From positions 1 to 32,648 of the forward strand of contig CAMOVW010000008.1 of the NCBI GenBank assembly GCA_946627725.1: DNA of 32,648 nucleotides, given 5' to 3'. Positions 23,101-29,085 of this stretch are shown in pieces. The translations under genes were made by a program, and so were the position numbers. Within the stretch, counting starts at the first letter, position 1. The number at the start of each line of letters is the position of its first letter. A model generated the notes under the pieces. The model did no database searches, was not told the DNA's origin, and saw only the letters and a program-made list of their open reading frames with translations. The DNA is from an uncultured Clostridia bacterium. Its GTDB lineage: Bacteria > Bacillota > Clostridia > Oscillospirales > Acutalibacteraceae.

Positions 23101-25789
23101 ATTCAAACGCATCGGCTACACATTCAGCGGTTGGAACACCGCGGCGGACGGCTCCGGGACGAAATATTCGGACAAGCAGAGCGTGAAGAACCTTACCGCC
23201 ACGCAGGGAGCGATAGTCAACCTGTATGCGCAGTGGATGCCGATCGGTTATTCTGTAAGGTTTAACGGCAATGGCTCCACTTCCGGCAGCATGACCAACC
23301 AGAGCTTTGTGTATGATAAGGCGCAGGATCTTTCTGCAAACGCTTTCAAGCGCGAGTTCACGGTCACGTATAATTACAATTACAATGGCATAGCGAACTC
23401 CACGGCAAGGGCATCTGCAGCGTTTTCCGGTTGGGCGAATTCAGCTTCCGGCAGCAGGGTGTACACCGACAAGCAGAGCGTGAAGAACCTTTCCTCAACA
23501 AGCGGCGCGGTTGTTGATCTGTTTGCAAAGTGGACGGATAAATCCGTCACGCTCCCCACTCCCACGAGAACAGGTTATATATTTGACGGCTGGTACACTT
23601 CTGCCTCAAGCGGTTCCAAGATCGGCGCTGGCGGAGGCAGTTACATACCGAGTAAAGATATAACGGTCTACGCGCATTGGACGCCAATCACGTACTCGAT
23701 CAAATTCATCGGCAATGGTGCGACTTCCGGCTCCATGTCTTATTTGTCCATGACATACGATACAGCAAAAGCGTTGACGGCAAATGCCTTCAAGCGTACC
23801 GGATATACGTTTAGCGGTTGGGATACCGCGGCAGACGGTTCCGGGACGAAGTACTCCGACAAGCAACCGGTAAAAAATCTCACCGCGACGCAGGGCGCGA
23901 CAGTCAATCTGTACGCACAGTGGACGCCGATCAGTTACATGGTGAAGTTCAACGGTAACGGTTCCACAAGCGGCGCTATGGCAAATCAGAATTTTGTATA
24001 CGATAAGGCACAAAATCTAGCCGCCAACGCCTTCAAGCGGGAGTTTACGATCACGTATAATTACAATTACGCCGGAAAAGAAAACACGACTGCAAAAGCA
24101 ACCGCAGTTTTCGGCGGCTGGGCGACTTCCGCGACCGGCAATGCTGTATATACGGACAAACAGAGCGTAAAGAATCTGTCCTCTGTGAGCGGCGCAGCGG
24201 TCAACGTCTATGCGAAGTGGTCTGACGCAAAAGCAACGCTTCCCTCGCCAACAAGAACCGGGTATATCTTCGACGGATGGTACACATCCTCCACAGGCGG
24301 CACCAAAATCGGCGGTGGCGGCAGTTCCTATACGACCGATAAAGATATTACCGTTTACGCTCACTGGACGCCTATCACATACACGATCAGGTTCGACGGA
24401 AATAAATCCACGAGCGGAACGATGTCCAATTTATCTATGACCTACGATGTGGCGAAAAGCCTGACCGCCAATGCGTATGTGAGAATCGGGTATACCTTTA
24501 CTGGATGGAATACTGCTGCGGATGGCAAAGGTACAGCTTACACCGACAAGCAGTCTGTCAAGAATCTGACTGCAACCGATAAGGCGACGGTCACGCTGTA
24601 CGCGCAGTGGAAGCCAATTACCTATACCATTCGCTTTAACGGCAACGGCGCTAATTCAGGCACAATGGCAGATATGGCGATGAATTATGACACAGCCAGG
24701 AACCTGACGGCAAACGCATTCGTGAAAAATGCTGCTGAGTTTGTTAAGTGGAACACCAAAGCAGACGGAACGGGCACGGATTATGCAGACAAACAGACTG
24801 TGAAAAATCTCACAACCGAAAACGGCAAGATCATCACCCTGTATGCGCAGTGGAGAATTCAGCGTGAACTGTCACTTGAAGCAATCACGCCGAATGCTGC
24901 ATACAGAGAGTCGACTGAGGTAATCACATCCTTCTACCTTGTCAATAAAGGTGAGGGCGTCTGTCTGCCGGGCGATAATGTGAGCGTTGTATTCAAGGTC
25001 TACAAGGATTCTGCGGTCATCAAGACGGTCACGCAGAACAATGTAGTCGTCCCCGGCAATGATCGGAACCTTCTGTACTTCAAATGGACGGTTCCGTCGA
25101 ATCTCGGCAGCAACAAAATTTATGTGTCTGCCGAAATCGTCGAGAACAGCAGCAATTACGGTTTGATCAAAAACCAGTATGCGACCTGCAAGTATGAGAT
25201 TTCAGCAACGCCTGATACACAGTTTGAGATCTCCGCTCCGGACAGCTTTACCGTTCCCGCTGCGCCTTCCTCCAATAACACGGCAAAGAAATGGACGGAA
25301 TGGGTCTATGAAAACGGCGCGTTCAAGCAGGTGACATACGGAATCGGGATCTCAGACGCCGCTGTATCTGTCGTACCGGACGCCAGCGCAAACGCCGAGA
25401 AGAAAAATGGCGTTTGGACCATGAAATCCGGTTACAGCGTTTCCTTGTCTGTGGATAACGGGACAAAGACGGTCAACGGCTGTACGGAGCCCGCTTCTCC
25501 GGCATATACCAAGGCGCAGTATGCAGCGGCATTGTTCCCGGAGTTTGGGTATCAGAAATCCGCTGACAACTACCGTACCTTGGAGCTTGTTTCCGGTAAG
25601 TGGGTGTTCCGCCAGAATGCCGATTACGGCAGACTGCATTTTACCCCGCTCTGGTTCCCGGACGGACCGTATATTGCTGCTGTTGTGATCAGCGATTTGT
25701 GGACGCCTGCAGGCATGCTCACCCGCACAGCCAACGCCAATACAATCACCATCGACGGCAGCGCCTACGATGATTGGAGCATCGGATGA
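17192..25789 (+). CDS. giant secreted InlB/Flg_new-repeat surface protein (2865 aa)
   Basis: The N-terminus is a signal peptide (LTSVLAVLLIFSMFSETAFA, cleavage near residue 29). Residues 30-404 form a non-repeat head with no family I can name, ending in a degenerate repeat. Residues 405-2557 are a continuous array of about 22 Listeria-Bacteroides/InlB B-type repeats (Flg_new, PF09479), with the recurring YNANGG, TRTGYDFVSWNTKADG and LYAQW features. Residues 2558-2865 are a beta-rich C-terminal domain (ELSLEAITPNAAYRES and FYLVNKGEGVCLPGDNVSVV look CARDB-like). No LPxTG sorting signal or C-terminal membrane helix is present, so it must be retained otherwise or released. It is likely a long adhesin stalk. 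A small gap and ribosome site link it to the next gene. Confidence 0.9.
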   Translation: MDKSKTRKILTSVLAVLLIFSMFSETAFALSGDGSHIGHTGGGSSVSGAYLVPSSNADHHVGFRFSWLTLGSDGYYSRKAALDVFYNGYTPNSSWGYHIKATVNGTTYRNLSKYEYKRYFDSLTIDREYYSTSTAYKYCNRTDIPVVLPADEDAMTTWGTKEANMNIILNKMVSGATIANMKSSDFIFIEPIYRVKIENTNYCITVTEMGLIGCVVCSATSTGNEGSGYGSGWVTIRRYTNLNWPDALKTDSAHAGISAGTTLSSATSFQNMVNKGYGLMVVWNTNPHLLSVYYTTGTGDSSLKISSSYKLASDFASYSSSYIRNSSNNYFTQSVYYDNNLTLMNGAGSGFKMTRDYYDFSKWKKDGTSQLFGGGTTYKASSLESTVSTGDRSITLTAEWTPKPYKITYNLNGGKIGSSTTNPVQNYNYETDVYIGNYSSGATAYATPTRDGYDFGGWKYTGTTIGYWTKDNVYANKYHKGQWEHGDITLYAQWSKKTYTVTYNANGGTGAPGAQTKNYGVDLTLSSGTPTRTGYDFISWNTKADGTGTTYKPGAKYTANANLVLYAQWKLKTYSVSYNANGGSGAPASQTKTHNVDLTLASGKPTRDGYNFVSWNTKADGKGTTYQPSAKYTTNANLTLYAQWAKKTYTVTYNANGGSGAPASQTKTHGVDLTLASGLPTRTGYDFVSWNTKADGKGTTYKPSAKYTANANLTLYAQWKLKTYTISYNANGGSGAPASQTKTHNVDLTLASGKPTQDGYNFVSWNTKADGKGTTYQPGAKYTTNANLILYAQWVKKTYTVTYNANGGSNAPASQTKTHGVDLTLASGLPIRTGYDFVSWNTKADGKGTTYKPSAKYTTNANLTLYAQWKLKTYTVTYNANGGSGAPSAQTKTYGTDLTLSSTKPTRTGYDFIGWNTMSDGKGTAYASGAKYTKNESVTLYAQWKINTYTVTYNANGGTGAPGAQTKTYGKDLTLSSTKPTRTGYTFTSWNTKADGKGTTYASGGKYTGNANLTLYAIWTPITYSVKFNGNGSTSGSMSKQSHTYDSSKALTANAYKRAFTVTYNYNGNGSSNSTATANATFNGWATSASGAKVYNDKHTVKNLSSSQGATVNLYANWKDASVTLPSPTRTGYVFNGWYTSASGGTKIGNGGASYKPSANITLYAQWSPISYSVKFNGNGATSGSMNNQGFTFDKAQNLTANAFKRNFVVTYNYNGNGSANSTATANATFNGWATSSSGKVAYTDKQSVKNLSSTQGATINLYAKWTDGSVTLPTPTRTGYAFNGWYTSASGGTKIGAGGGKYTPTANITLYAQWAPITYTVKYDGNGSTSGSMSNQSHTYDAAKALTANAFKRAFTVTYNYNGNGKSNTSATASATFSGWATFASGNKVYADKQSVKNLSSVQGATVNLYAKWTDASVTLPTPTRTGYIFNGWFTASSGGTKIGNGGASFTPGKDITLYAQWSPIAYTIRFNGNGATSGSMTDLSMTYDVAKNLTDNAFKRTGYSFSGWNAKADGGGAKYTNKQSVKNLTTANGATISLYAQWSPITYTVKFNGNGSTSGSMTNQSFTYDAAKALTANAFKRSFTVTFNYNGNGQSNGFVKANATFTGWATSASGSKVYADKQSVKNLSSTQDATVNLYAKWADASVKLPTPTRTGYVFNGWFSASSGGTKVGSGGANYTPGKDITLYAQWSPITYTIKFYGNNATSGTMANLSMTYDVAKILTDNTFKRSGYSFTGWNTVADGSGTKYTNKQSVKNLTTTNGAVINLYAQWTPDSYTIRFNGNGSTSGSMSDLKMTYDVAKNLTANAFKRTGYAFKNWNTKLDGTGTSYADKQNVKNLPVSSGNTITLYAQWSPITYTVRFNGNGASSGSMGDQKMTYDVAANLTANTFKKTGYVFSGWATSASGSKVYSDKQSVKNLSSTNGAVITLYAVWIPITYTVTFNGNNCTSGSMTNLAMTYDVAKTLTVNAFKRIGYTFSGWNTAADGSGTKYSDKQSVKNLTATQGAIVNLYAQWMPIGYSVRFNGNGSTSGSMTNQSFVYDKAQDLSANAFKREFTVTYNYNYNGIANSTARASAAFSGWANSASGSRVYTDKQSVKNLSSTSGAVVDLFAKWTDKSVTLPTPTRTGYIFDGWYTSASSGSKIGAGGGSYIPSKDITVYAHWTPITYSIKFIGNGATSGSMSYLSMTYDTAKALTANAFKRTGYTFSGWDTAADGSGTKYSDKQPVKNLTATQGATVNLYAQWTPISYMVKFNGNGSTSGAMANQNFVYDKAQNLAANAFKREFTITYNYNYAGKENTTAKATAVFGGWATSATGNAVYTDKQSVKNLSSVSGAAVNVYAKWSDAKATLPSPTRTGYIFDGWYTSSTGGTKIGGGGSSYTTDKDITVYAHWTPITYTIRFDGNKSTSGTMSNLSMTYDVAKSLTANAYVRIGYTFTGWNTAADGKGTAYTDKQSVKNLTATDKATVTLYAQWKPITYTIRFNGNGANSGTMADMAMNYDTARNLTANAFVKNAAEFVKWNTKADGTGTDYADKQTVKNLTTENGKIITLYAQWRIQRELSLEAITPNAAYRESTEVITSFYLVNKGEGVCLPGDNVSVVFKVYKDSAVIKTVTQNNVVVPGNDRNLLYFKWTVPSNLGSNKIYVSAEIVENSSNYGLIKNQYATCKYEISATPDTQFEISAPDSFTVPAAPSSNNTAKKWTEWVYENGAFKQVTYGIGISDAAVSVVPDASANAEKKNGVWTMKSGYSVSLSVDNGTKTVNGCTEPASPAYTKAQYAAALFPEFGYQKSADNYRTLELVSGKWVFRQNADYGRLHFTPLWFPDGPYIAAVVISDLWTPAGMLTRTANANTITIDGSAYDDWSIG
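18404..24861 (+). repeat. in-frame tandem array of 22 InlB-type repeat units
   Basis: Unit starts, read at the Tyr of the first strand: 18404 (irregular, 94 aa); then seven 75-aa units from 18686, 18911, 19136, 19361, 19586, 19811 and 20036; then 148-aa compound units (B) and 80-81-aa units (C) at 20261 B, 20705 B, 21149 B, 21593 C, 21836 B, 22280 C, 22523 C, 22766 C, 23006 C, 23249 B, 23693 C, 23936 B, 24380 C and 24623 C. B units begin like C, insert a TVTYNYNGNG strand segment, and add a half-unit TLPTPTRTGYVFNGWYTSAS. Confidence 0.85.
18911..19810 (+). repeat. 450-bp two-unit direct duplication within the array
   Basis: Bases 18911-19360 and 19361-19810 encode the same pair of 75-aa units in the same order: first a THNVDLTLASGKPT unit, then a THGVDLTLASGLP unit. 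By my reading the two 150-residue halves differ at about nine residues, while many codons differ silently. Confidence 0.75.
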
Positions 25790-25797
25790 GGTAACGT

Positions 25798-26136
25798 ATG
25801 CGAAAAAAGGTATATATCTGTCTCCCGGATTCAGTTGAACCCGGCGTTTTGAGAAAAGCGTCCCGATATACGCGGTACGCGCTTCTTTGCGGCACGGCTC
25901 CGGTCGTGCCGCATCTCTTTGCCCCGTTTATCGATGAAAGCCTGAAAAAAGAGGATGTGATCATCGAGATCGGGCAGAGTCTTCTTTGGTTCTGCGACGA
26001 GCTGTGGGTATTCGAGGATGAGCGGTATTCCGATACCGCCGCGGAAAAGGTCAGGTTCTGCGAAAGTCTTCATATCCCGGTCGTTCAGATAAAAAATACA
26101 AAACTTGAAAGAATCTTAGGAGGTACATCAACATGA
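25798..26136 (+). CDS. SLOG/DUF4406-like (DUF7768-type) nucleotide-binding-fold protein
   Basis: This is a 112-residue Rossmann-like protein: KVYICLPDSVEPGVLRKASR, then CGTAPVVPHLFAPFI, then GQSLLWFCDELWVFED, then FCESLHIPVVQI. The PHL motif and the CDELWVF strand match small deoxyribosyltransferase-related SLOG/DUF4406-type proteins common on Firmicute elements. The usual S-x-GM near the second nucleotide-binding site is replaced by RYSDTAAE, so activity is uncertain. It overlaps the VirB2-like gene by 4 bases (ATGA). Confidence 0.68.
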   Translation: MRKKVYICLPDSVEPGVLRKASRYTRYALLCGTAPVVPHLFAPFIDESLKKEDVIIEIGQSLLWFCDELWVFEDERYSDTAAEKVRFCESLHIPVVQIKNTKLERILGGTST

Positions 26137-26468
26137 AAAGAAAAAGCGTTAAGATCCTGCTCTGCGTCGTGATCATCGCCCTTGTCGGCGCCCTGTTCAC
26201 GGCGACAGCTTTTGCCGCCGGCAACGTGGCCGGCGCGATCGAGAACACCTGGAACTCTGCACAGGGACAGGTCAAGGACGTCGTCAACAAGGTCGTTTTT
26301 CCGGTGGTCGATATGATTTTGGCAATCCTGTTTTTCGTCAAGGTCGGTACGTCATATTTCGAGTACAAGAAGCACGGCAGCTTTGAGTTCACCGCGCCGG
26401 CGATCCTGTTTGCCTGTCTGATCTTCACTCTGACCGCCCCGCTCTACATCTGGACGATTCTCGGATAA
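26133..26468 (+). CDS. VirB2-like conjugation pilin (DUF3852)
   Basis: This is a 111-residue protein with a signal peptide (LLCVVIIALVGALFTATAFA, cleavage near 29). Then come GNVAGAIENTWNSAQGQVKD and two hydrophobic helices (PVVDMILAILFFVKVGTSYF and FTAPAILFACLIFTLTAPLY), joined by a short basic loop EYKKHG. This is the layout of VirB2/TrbC pilins, and I recognise the family as DUF3852, found in clostridial conjugative elements. An AGGAGG site precedes the ATG. It starts the conjugation block, but three unrelated small genes separate it from the VirB6-like gene. Confidence 0.78.
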   Translation: MKRKSVKILLCVVIIALVGALFTATAFAAGNVAGAIENTWNSAQGQVKDVVNKVVFPVVDMILAILFFVKVGTSYFEYKKHGSFEFTAPAILFACLIFTLTAPLYIWTILG

Positions 26469-26621
26469 AGAGCCTATAACCCCCGAAAGGATTTGACGGA
26501 AAATATCGTAGCCGACTACAAGGTAAATAACGACATTCGCCATTTGCATTTCTGTTTTTGTGTATTGCTTCGATTTATACTAACAATTAGAGATACACTT
26601 GACAGAAACGGAGTGATAGCA

Positions 26622-26951
26622 TTGATAGACAAGTGCGTTGGCAGGCGGATTAAGGAATGCAGAGAACGTCTTGGATTAACGCAGGAACAGGTAGCGGAGC
26701 AATTGGACGTTTCCATCAATTATATATCTACCATTGAGCGCGGTACAACTTTCCCGCGTTACGAACGGATGATCCGTCTTCTGAATATTCTGCAAACCTC
26801 TGCAGACGCCATTTTCTGCGATGTTCTGACACATTCTTCGGCTTACCGAGCGTCGATCCTCTCGGAACAGATCGGTGAATTACCGGCAAAGGAGCAGAAA
26901 CGGATCCTCGATGTTGTCGAATTGCTGATACAACAGGCAAAGGAAGATTGA
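26622..26951 (+). CDS. XRE-family HTH transcriptional regulator
   Basis: I choose the TTG at 26622, five bases after GGAGTGA; the frame extends upstream but those codons are unlike the family. The 109-residue product has a Cro/CI helix-turn-helix at residues about 8-60 (RIKECRERLGLTQEQVAEQL, then VSINYISTIERGTTFPRY). A C-terminal helix (ELPAKEQKRILDVVELLIQQ) is probably for dimerisation. A TATACT at 26576-26581 could be its -10, without a good -35. It likely controls the element's transfer genes or the dyad at 27052-27078. A strong terminator follows. Confidence 0.85.
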   Translation: MIDKCVGRRIKECRERLGLTQEQVAEQLDVSINYISTIERGTTFPRYERMIRLLNILQTSADAIFCDVLTHSSAYRASILSEQIGELPAKEQKRILDVVELLIQQAKED

Positions 26952-26970
26952 ATACTCTCTTGTCAGACAG

Positions 26971-26998
26971 ACTGTGTGCCAAAAACACACAGTTTTTT
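26971..26998 (+). terminator. Rho-independent terminator after the HTH gene
   Basis: An 8-bp perfect stem ACTGTGTG/CACACAGT (26971-26978 with 26986-26993) has a CCAAAAA loop and is followed by a six-T run. Confidence 0.88.
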
Positions 26999-27014
26999 CT
27001 TTGCCTGTCAGCGT

Positions 27015-27045
27015 TCGACATTTTTCTTTATTTCCATGTGATATT
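27015..27045 (+). promoter_or_regulatory. candidate promoter of the SLOG gene
   Basis: TCGACA at 27015-27020 (5/6 to the -35) and an extended -10-like TGTGATATT (hexamer GATATT at 27040-27045) are spaced by 19 bases. This is weak but well placed just after a terminator. Confidence 0.35.
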
Positions 27046-27051
27046 CTGTGC

Positions 27052-27078
27052 ATTAGCGATATACACTCAATCGCTAAT
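27052..27078 (+). promoter_or_regulatory. 9-bp inverted repeat, candidate operator or 5' hairpin
   Basis: ATTAGCGAT at 27052-27060 and ATCGCTAAT at 27070-27078 are perfect inverted repeats around a 9-base spacer. They sit between the candidate promoter and the ribosome site of the SLOG gene. An 18-bp half-site spacing suits a dimeric HTH repressor, and one is encoded just upstream. Confidence 0.5.
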
Positions 27079-27099
27079 ACACAACAAGGAGTCAAAACA

Positions 27100-27636
27100 A
27101 TGTCGAAAGCACAGGAAAAACAGAACACTCTTACAGAACGCATCTGCGCTATAGTCGGGCATCAGCCTGCAAATCTGCCCTTCGGCTCGAATGAAGCCGA
27201 CGAACGCTGTGTCAGGTTAAAAGAAAAGCTGAGCGCGACGATTGAAGAACTGATTACGGAAAACAGCGAGATCCATTTCCTCTGTCCGATGAACTTCGGC
27301 GCGGAACTGTTCGCCGCGGAAATCGTTGAAGCGTTACAGGCAGAGAACAAAAACGTTACGCTCACTGCAATCCTGCCCTATGAACTGCAGGCCGCCGATT
27401 GGCCGGAGGACGGACGGGAGCGTTTCTTTGATACTGTGCGGCGCTGCAACGAAGAAAAGCACGTACAAACGCACTTTGACGATATGTGCGCCGCAAACAC
27501 GGCCCGTTTTATGGTCAACACTGCCGACTGTATGATCGCAGTCTGGAACGGCGCGCCGGGCGACGTTGGGCTGGCTGTTCAGATGGCGAAGGAGAAAGGA
27601 ATCCCGGTAACTGTCATTCATCCTGACCGTCTTTAA
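27100..27636 (+). CDS. SLOG-family (YspA/DUF1273-like) nucleotide-binding-fold protein
   Basis: The ATG at 27100 follows AAGGAGTC and gives 178 residues. The layout GHQPANLPFGSNEADERCVR, then LKEKLSATIEELIT, then HFLCPMNFGAELFAAEIVEAL, then TADCMIAVWNG and DVGLAVQMAKEKGIPV matches the SLOG fold of YpsA/DprA relatives. The usual Gly-rich GMAxGxD turn reads CPMNFGAEL here. SLOG proteins are thought to bind nucleotides or related ligands and recur in conflict systems. It has its own terminator and candidate promoter. Confidence 0.75.
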   Translation: MSKAQEKQNTLTERICAIVGHQPANLPFGSNEADERCVRLKEKLSATIEELITENSEIHFLCPMNFGAELFAAEIVEALQAENKNVTLTAILPYELQAADWPEDGRERFFDTVRRCNEEKHVQTHFDDMCAANTARFMVNTADCMIAVWNGAPGDVGLAVQMAKEKGIPVTVIHPDRL

Positions 27637-27645
27637 TACAACCGC

Positions 27646-27680
27646 TTCCCGCCGCGTTGAAAAATGTTGCGCGGCGGGAA
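27646..27680 (+). terminator. hairpin terminator after the SLOG gene
   Basis: An 11-bp perfect stem TTCCCGCCGCG/CGCGGCGGGAA (27646-27656 with 27670-27680) lies just after the stop. The tail AACTTTGTCT is only moderately T-rich. Confidence 0.65.
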
Positions 27681-27742
27681 AACTTTGTCTGGACATTGCC
27701 GGCGTTCTGTAGTATTGTGTGTTGCGAAAGGGGCGAGATGCA

Positions 27743-28036
27743 ATGGGATACTTTGAAAAACTGTTTTTGGGAAACGCCTTTCCGTTGGATGAGATCCAGG
27801 ATGAACTAATGTCATCGGAAAGAGGGAAGGAATTGACAGCGCTGTTAAGCAAAACGTCAAGAATACTCAAGGATACACTATCAGGAGAAACGAAGGAAGC
27901 CTTTGAGACTTACCGTGACACACAGGATACCATCATTGAACTGTTGCAGATTGCGGCTTTTAAATCGGGTTTTTCCTATGGCGCCGGTCTGATGCAGGAA
28001 ATCGGGTCAATGCACGGTGATCAGGAAATAGAATAA
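27743..28036 (+). CDS. DUF6809-like small protein
   Basis: The ATG at 27743 follows AAAGGGGCGA and gives 97 residues. The pattern YFEKLFLGNAFPLDEIQ, a charged helical middle (TLSGETKEAFETYRDTQDTI), and FKSGFSYGAGLMQEIGSM resembles proteins I know as DUF6809, common in Clostridia. Function is unknown; it is all-helical and soluble. A weak TTGTCT (27684-27689) with TGTAGT 17 bases on could be its promoter. Two hairpins follow in tandem. Confidence 0.65.
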   Translation: MGYFEKLFLGNAFPLDEIQDELMSSERGKELTALLSKTSRILKDTLSGETKEAFETYRDTQDTIIELLQIAAFKSGFSYGAGLMQEIGSMHGDQEIE

Positions 28037-28045
28037 CCAAAGACT

Positions 28046-28082
28046 CCACTCATATCAATCACGATATGGGTGGTTATATTTT
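28046..28082 (+). terminator. first of two tandem hairpin terminators
   Basis: A 10-bp stem CCACTCATAT/ATATGGGTGG (one G-T pair; 28046-28055 with 28064-28073) has an 8-base loop and a TTATATTTT tail. Confidence 0.7.
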
Positions 28083-28086
28083 CAGG

Positions 28087-28115
28087 CGTCGCTGCAGTGC
28101 GGCGTTTTTTCTTTT
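28087..28115 (+). terminator. second tandem hairpin terminator or attenuator before the VirB6-like gene
   Basis: A 6-bp stem CGTCGC/GCGGCG (one G-T pair; 28087-28092 with 28099-28104) has a TGCAGT loop and is followed by TTTTTTCTTTT. It ends only 24 bases before the VirB6-like start, leaving no room for a normal promoter, so readthrough or antitermination may control the T4SS genes. Confidence 0.6.
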
Positions 28116-28131
28116 TGACGAAAGGACGGTG

Positions 28132-28146
28132 ATGAACCGTGTTTGA
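28132..28146 (+). CDS. possible 4-codon leader minicistron
   Basis: ATG AAC CGT GTT TGA lies five bases after AAAGGA (28121-28126) and overlaps the GTG start of the VirB6-like gene at 28139 in another frame. If used, the ribosome would make MNRV and reinitiate. It could equally be chance. Confidence 0.25.
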   Translation: MNRV

Positions 28147-29068
28147 ATGGCTCGGCGATCTGTTTTCCGGTATCGGAGAATCGATCGGCAACGCCTTTGA
28201 ATTTATGGGAGAAGAAATCTCCAACGCGATTTTTGACGCCGTTTTACGGTGGTGGTACGACATTATCTACACCGCCGTCGCCGATTTCTTCGAGAAAATG
28301 GGCAACATGGGCGCAGACATCTTCGACTTGTCGTGGGTCCAAGCGACCGTCCGTCTGTTTACGCTGTTCGGCTGGTCCCTGTTTGCCGCCGGCGTTGTGG
28401 TTGCCATATTCGACGTTGCCGTAGAATATCAGACAGGGCGCGCGAACATCAAAACTACGGCGATCAATATTTTGAAGGGCTTCCTCGCCTGTGGTATGAT
28501 CGGTACTGTTCCCATAGAACTGTACAAATTCTGCATTTCCCTGCAGAATACTTTTTCCCATGATTTGACCGCGCTGCTTGTCGGAGAACAATCGTTAGAT
28601 CTTGCAGGACAAAGTACTAAGGTGCTGCAGGGTTGTTTTATGATCAGCTATAACGTGGAATTCGGACTCTTGAATCTTCTTTGTCTGATCGCCTTTGCCT
28701 ACTGCGTAGTGAAGATTTTCTTCCAGAACATCAAGCGCGGCGGGATCTTGTTGATTCAGATGGGTGTGGGATCGCTGTATATGTTCAGCGTCCCACGAGG
28801 CTACACAGACGGTTTTGTGCAATGGGTAAAACAGGTGATCGCCATTTGCTTTACCGCGTTTCTGCAGACAACGCTCCTCTTCATCGGCCTGCTGACTTTC
28901 CCCGACCACATGCTGTTGGGACTCGGCATCATGCTGGCCGCAAACGAGGTGGAACGCATTGCGCGGCAGTTCGGTCTGGACAGCTCCGTGAAAGTGAATA
29001 TGATGAGCGTCGTTCATACAACGACAACCGCCGTGAATATGGCGAGAAGCCTTGCCAAGGCGAAATAA
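28139..29068 (+). CDS. VirB6/TrbL-like T4SS membrane protein
   Basis: This is a 309-residue polytopic protein starting at a GTG. The amphipathic N-terminal part (FEWLGDLFSGIGESIGNAFE, then EEISNAIFDAVLRWWYDIIY) is followed by at least five hydrophobic segments, including LFGWSLFAAGVVVAIFDVAV, FLACGMIGTVPIELYKFCI, GLLNLLCLIAFAYCVVKIFF and VIAICFTAFLQTTLLFIGLL. A conserved-looking C-terminal stretch ANEVERIARQFGLDSS follows. This matches the VirB6/TrbL-like channel component of Firmicute conjugation systems. The next gene follows after 17 bases. Confidence 0.82.
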   Translation: MFEWLGDLFSGIGESIGNAFEFMGEEISNAIFDAVLRWWYDIIYTAVADFFEKMGNMGADIFDLSWVQATVRLFTLFGWSLFAAGVVVAIFDVAVEYQTGRANIKTTAINILKGFLACGMIGTVPIELYKFCISLQNTFSHDLTALLVGEQSLDLAGQSTKVLQGCFMISYNVEFGLLNLLCLIAFAYCVVKIFFQNIKRGGILLIQMGVGSLYMFSVPRGYTDGFVQWVKQVIAICFTAFLQTTLLFIGLLTFPDHMLLGLGIMLAANEVERIARQFGLDSSVKVNMMSVVHTTTTAVNMARSLAKAK

Positions 29069-29085
29069 CATAAAGAAAGGTTGAA

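Noticed and set aside
18686-24861. The repeat array as a CRISPR or other DNA-level repeat
   Set aside because: Units are whole codons, vary at silent positions, and encode a continuous known protein repeat.
26493-26621. Longer N-terminus for the HTH regulator from 26493
   Set aside because: The added 43 residues are unlike the family and a better-spaced ribosome site supports the TTG at 26622.
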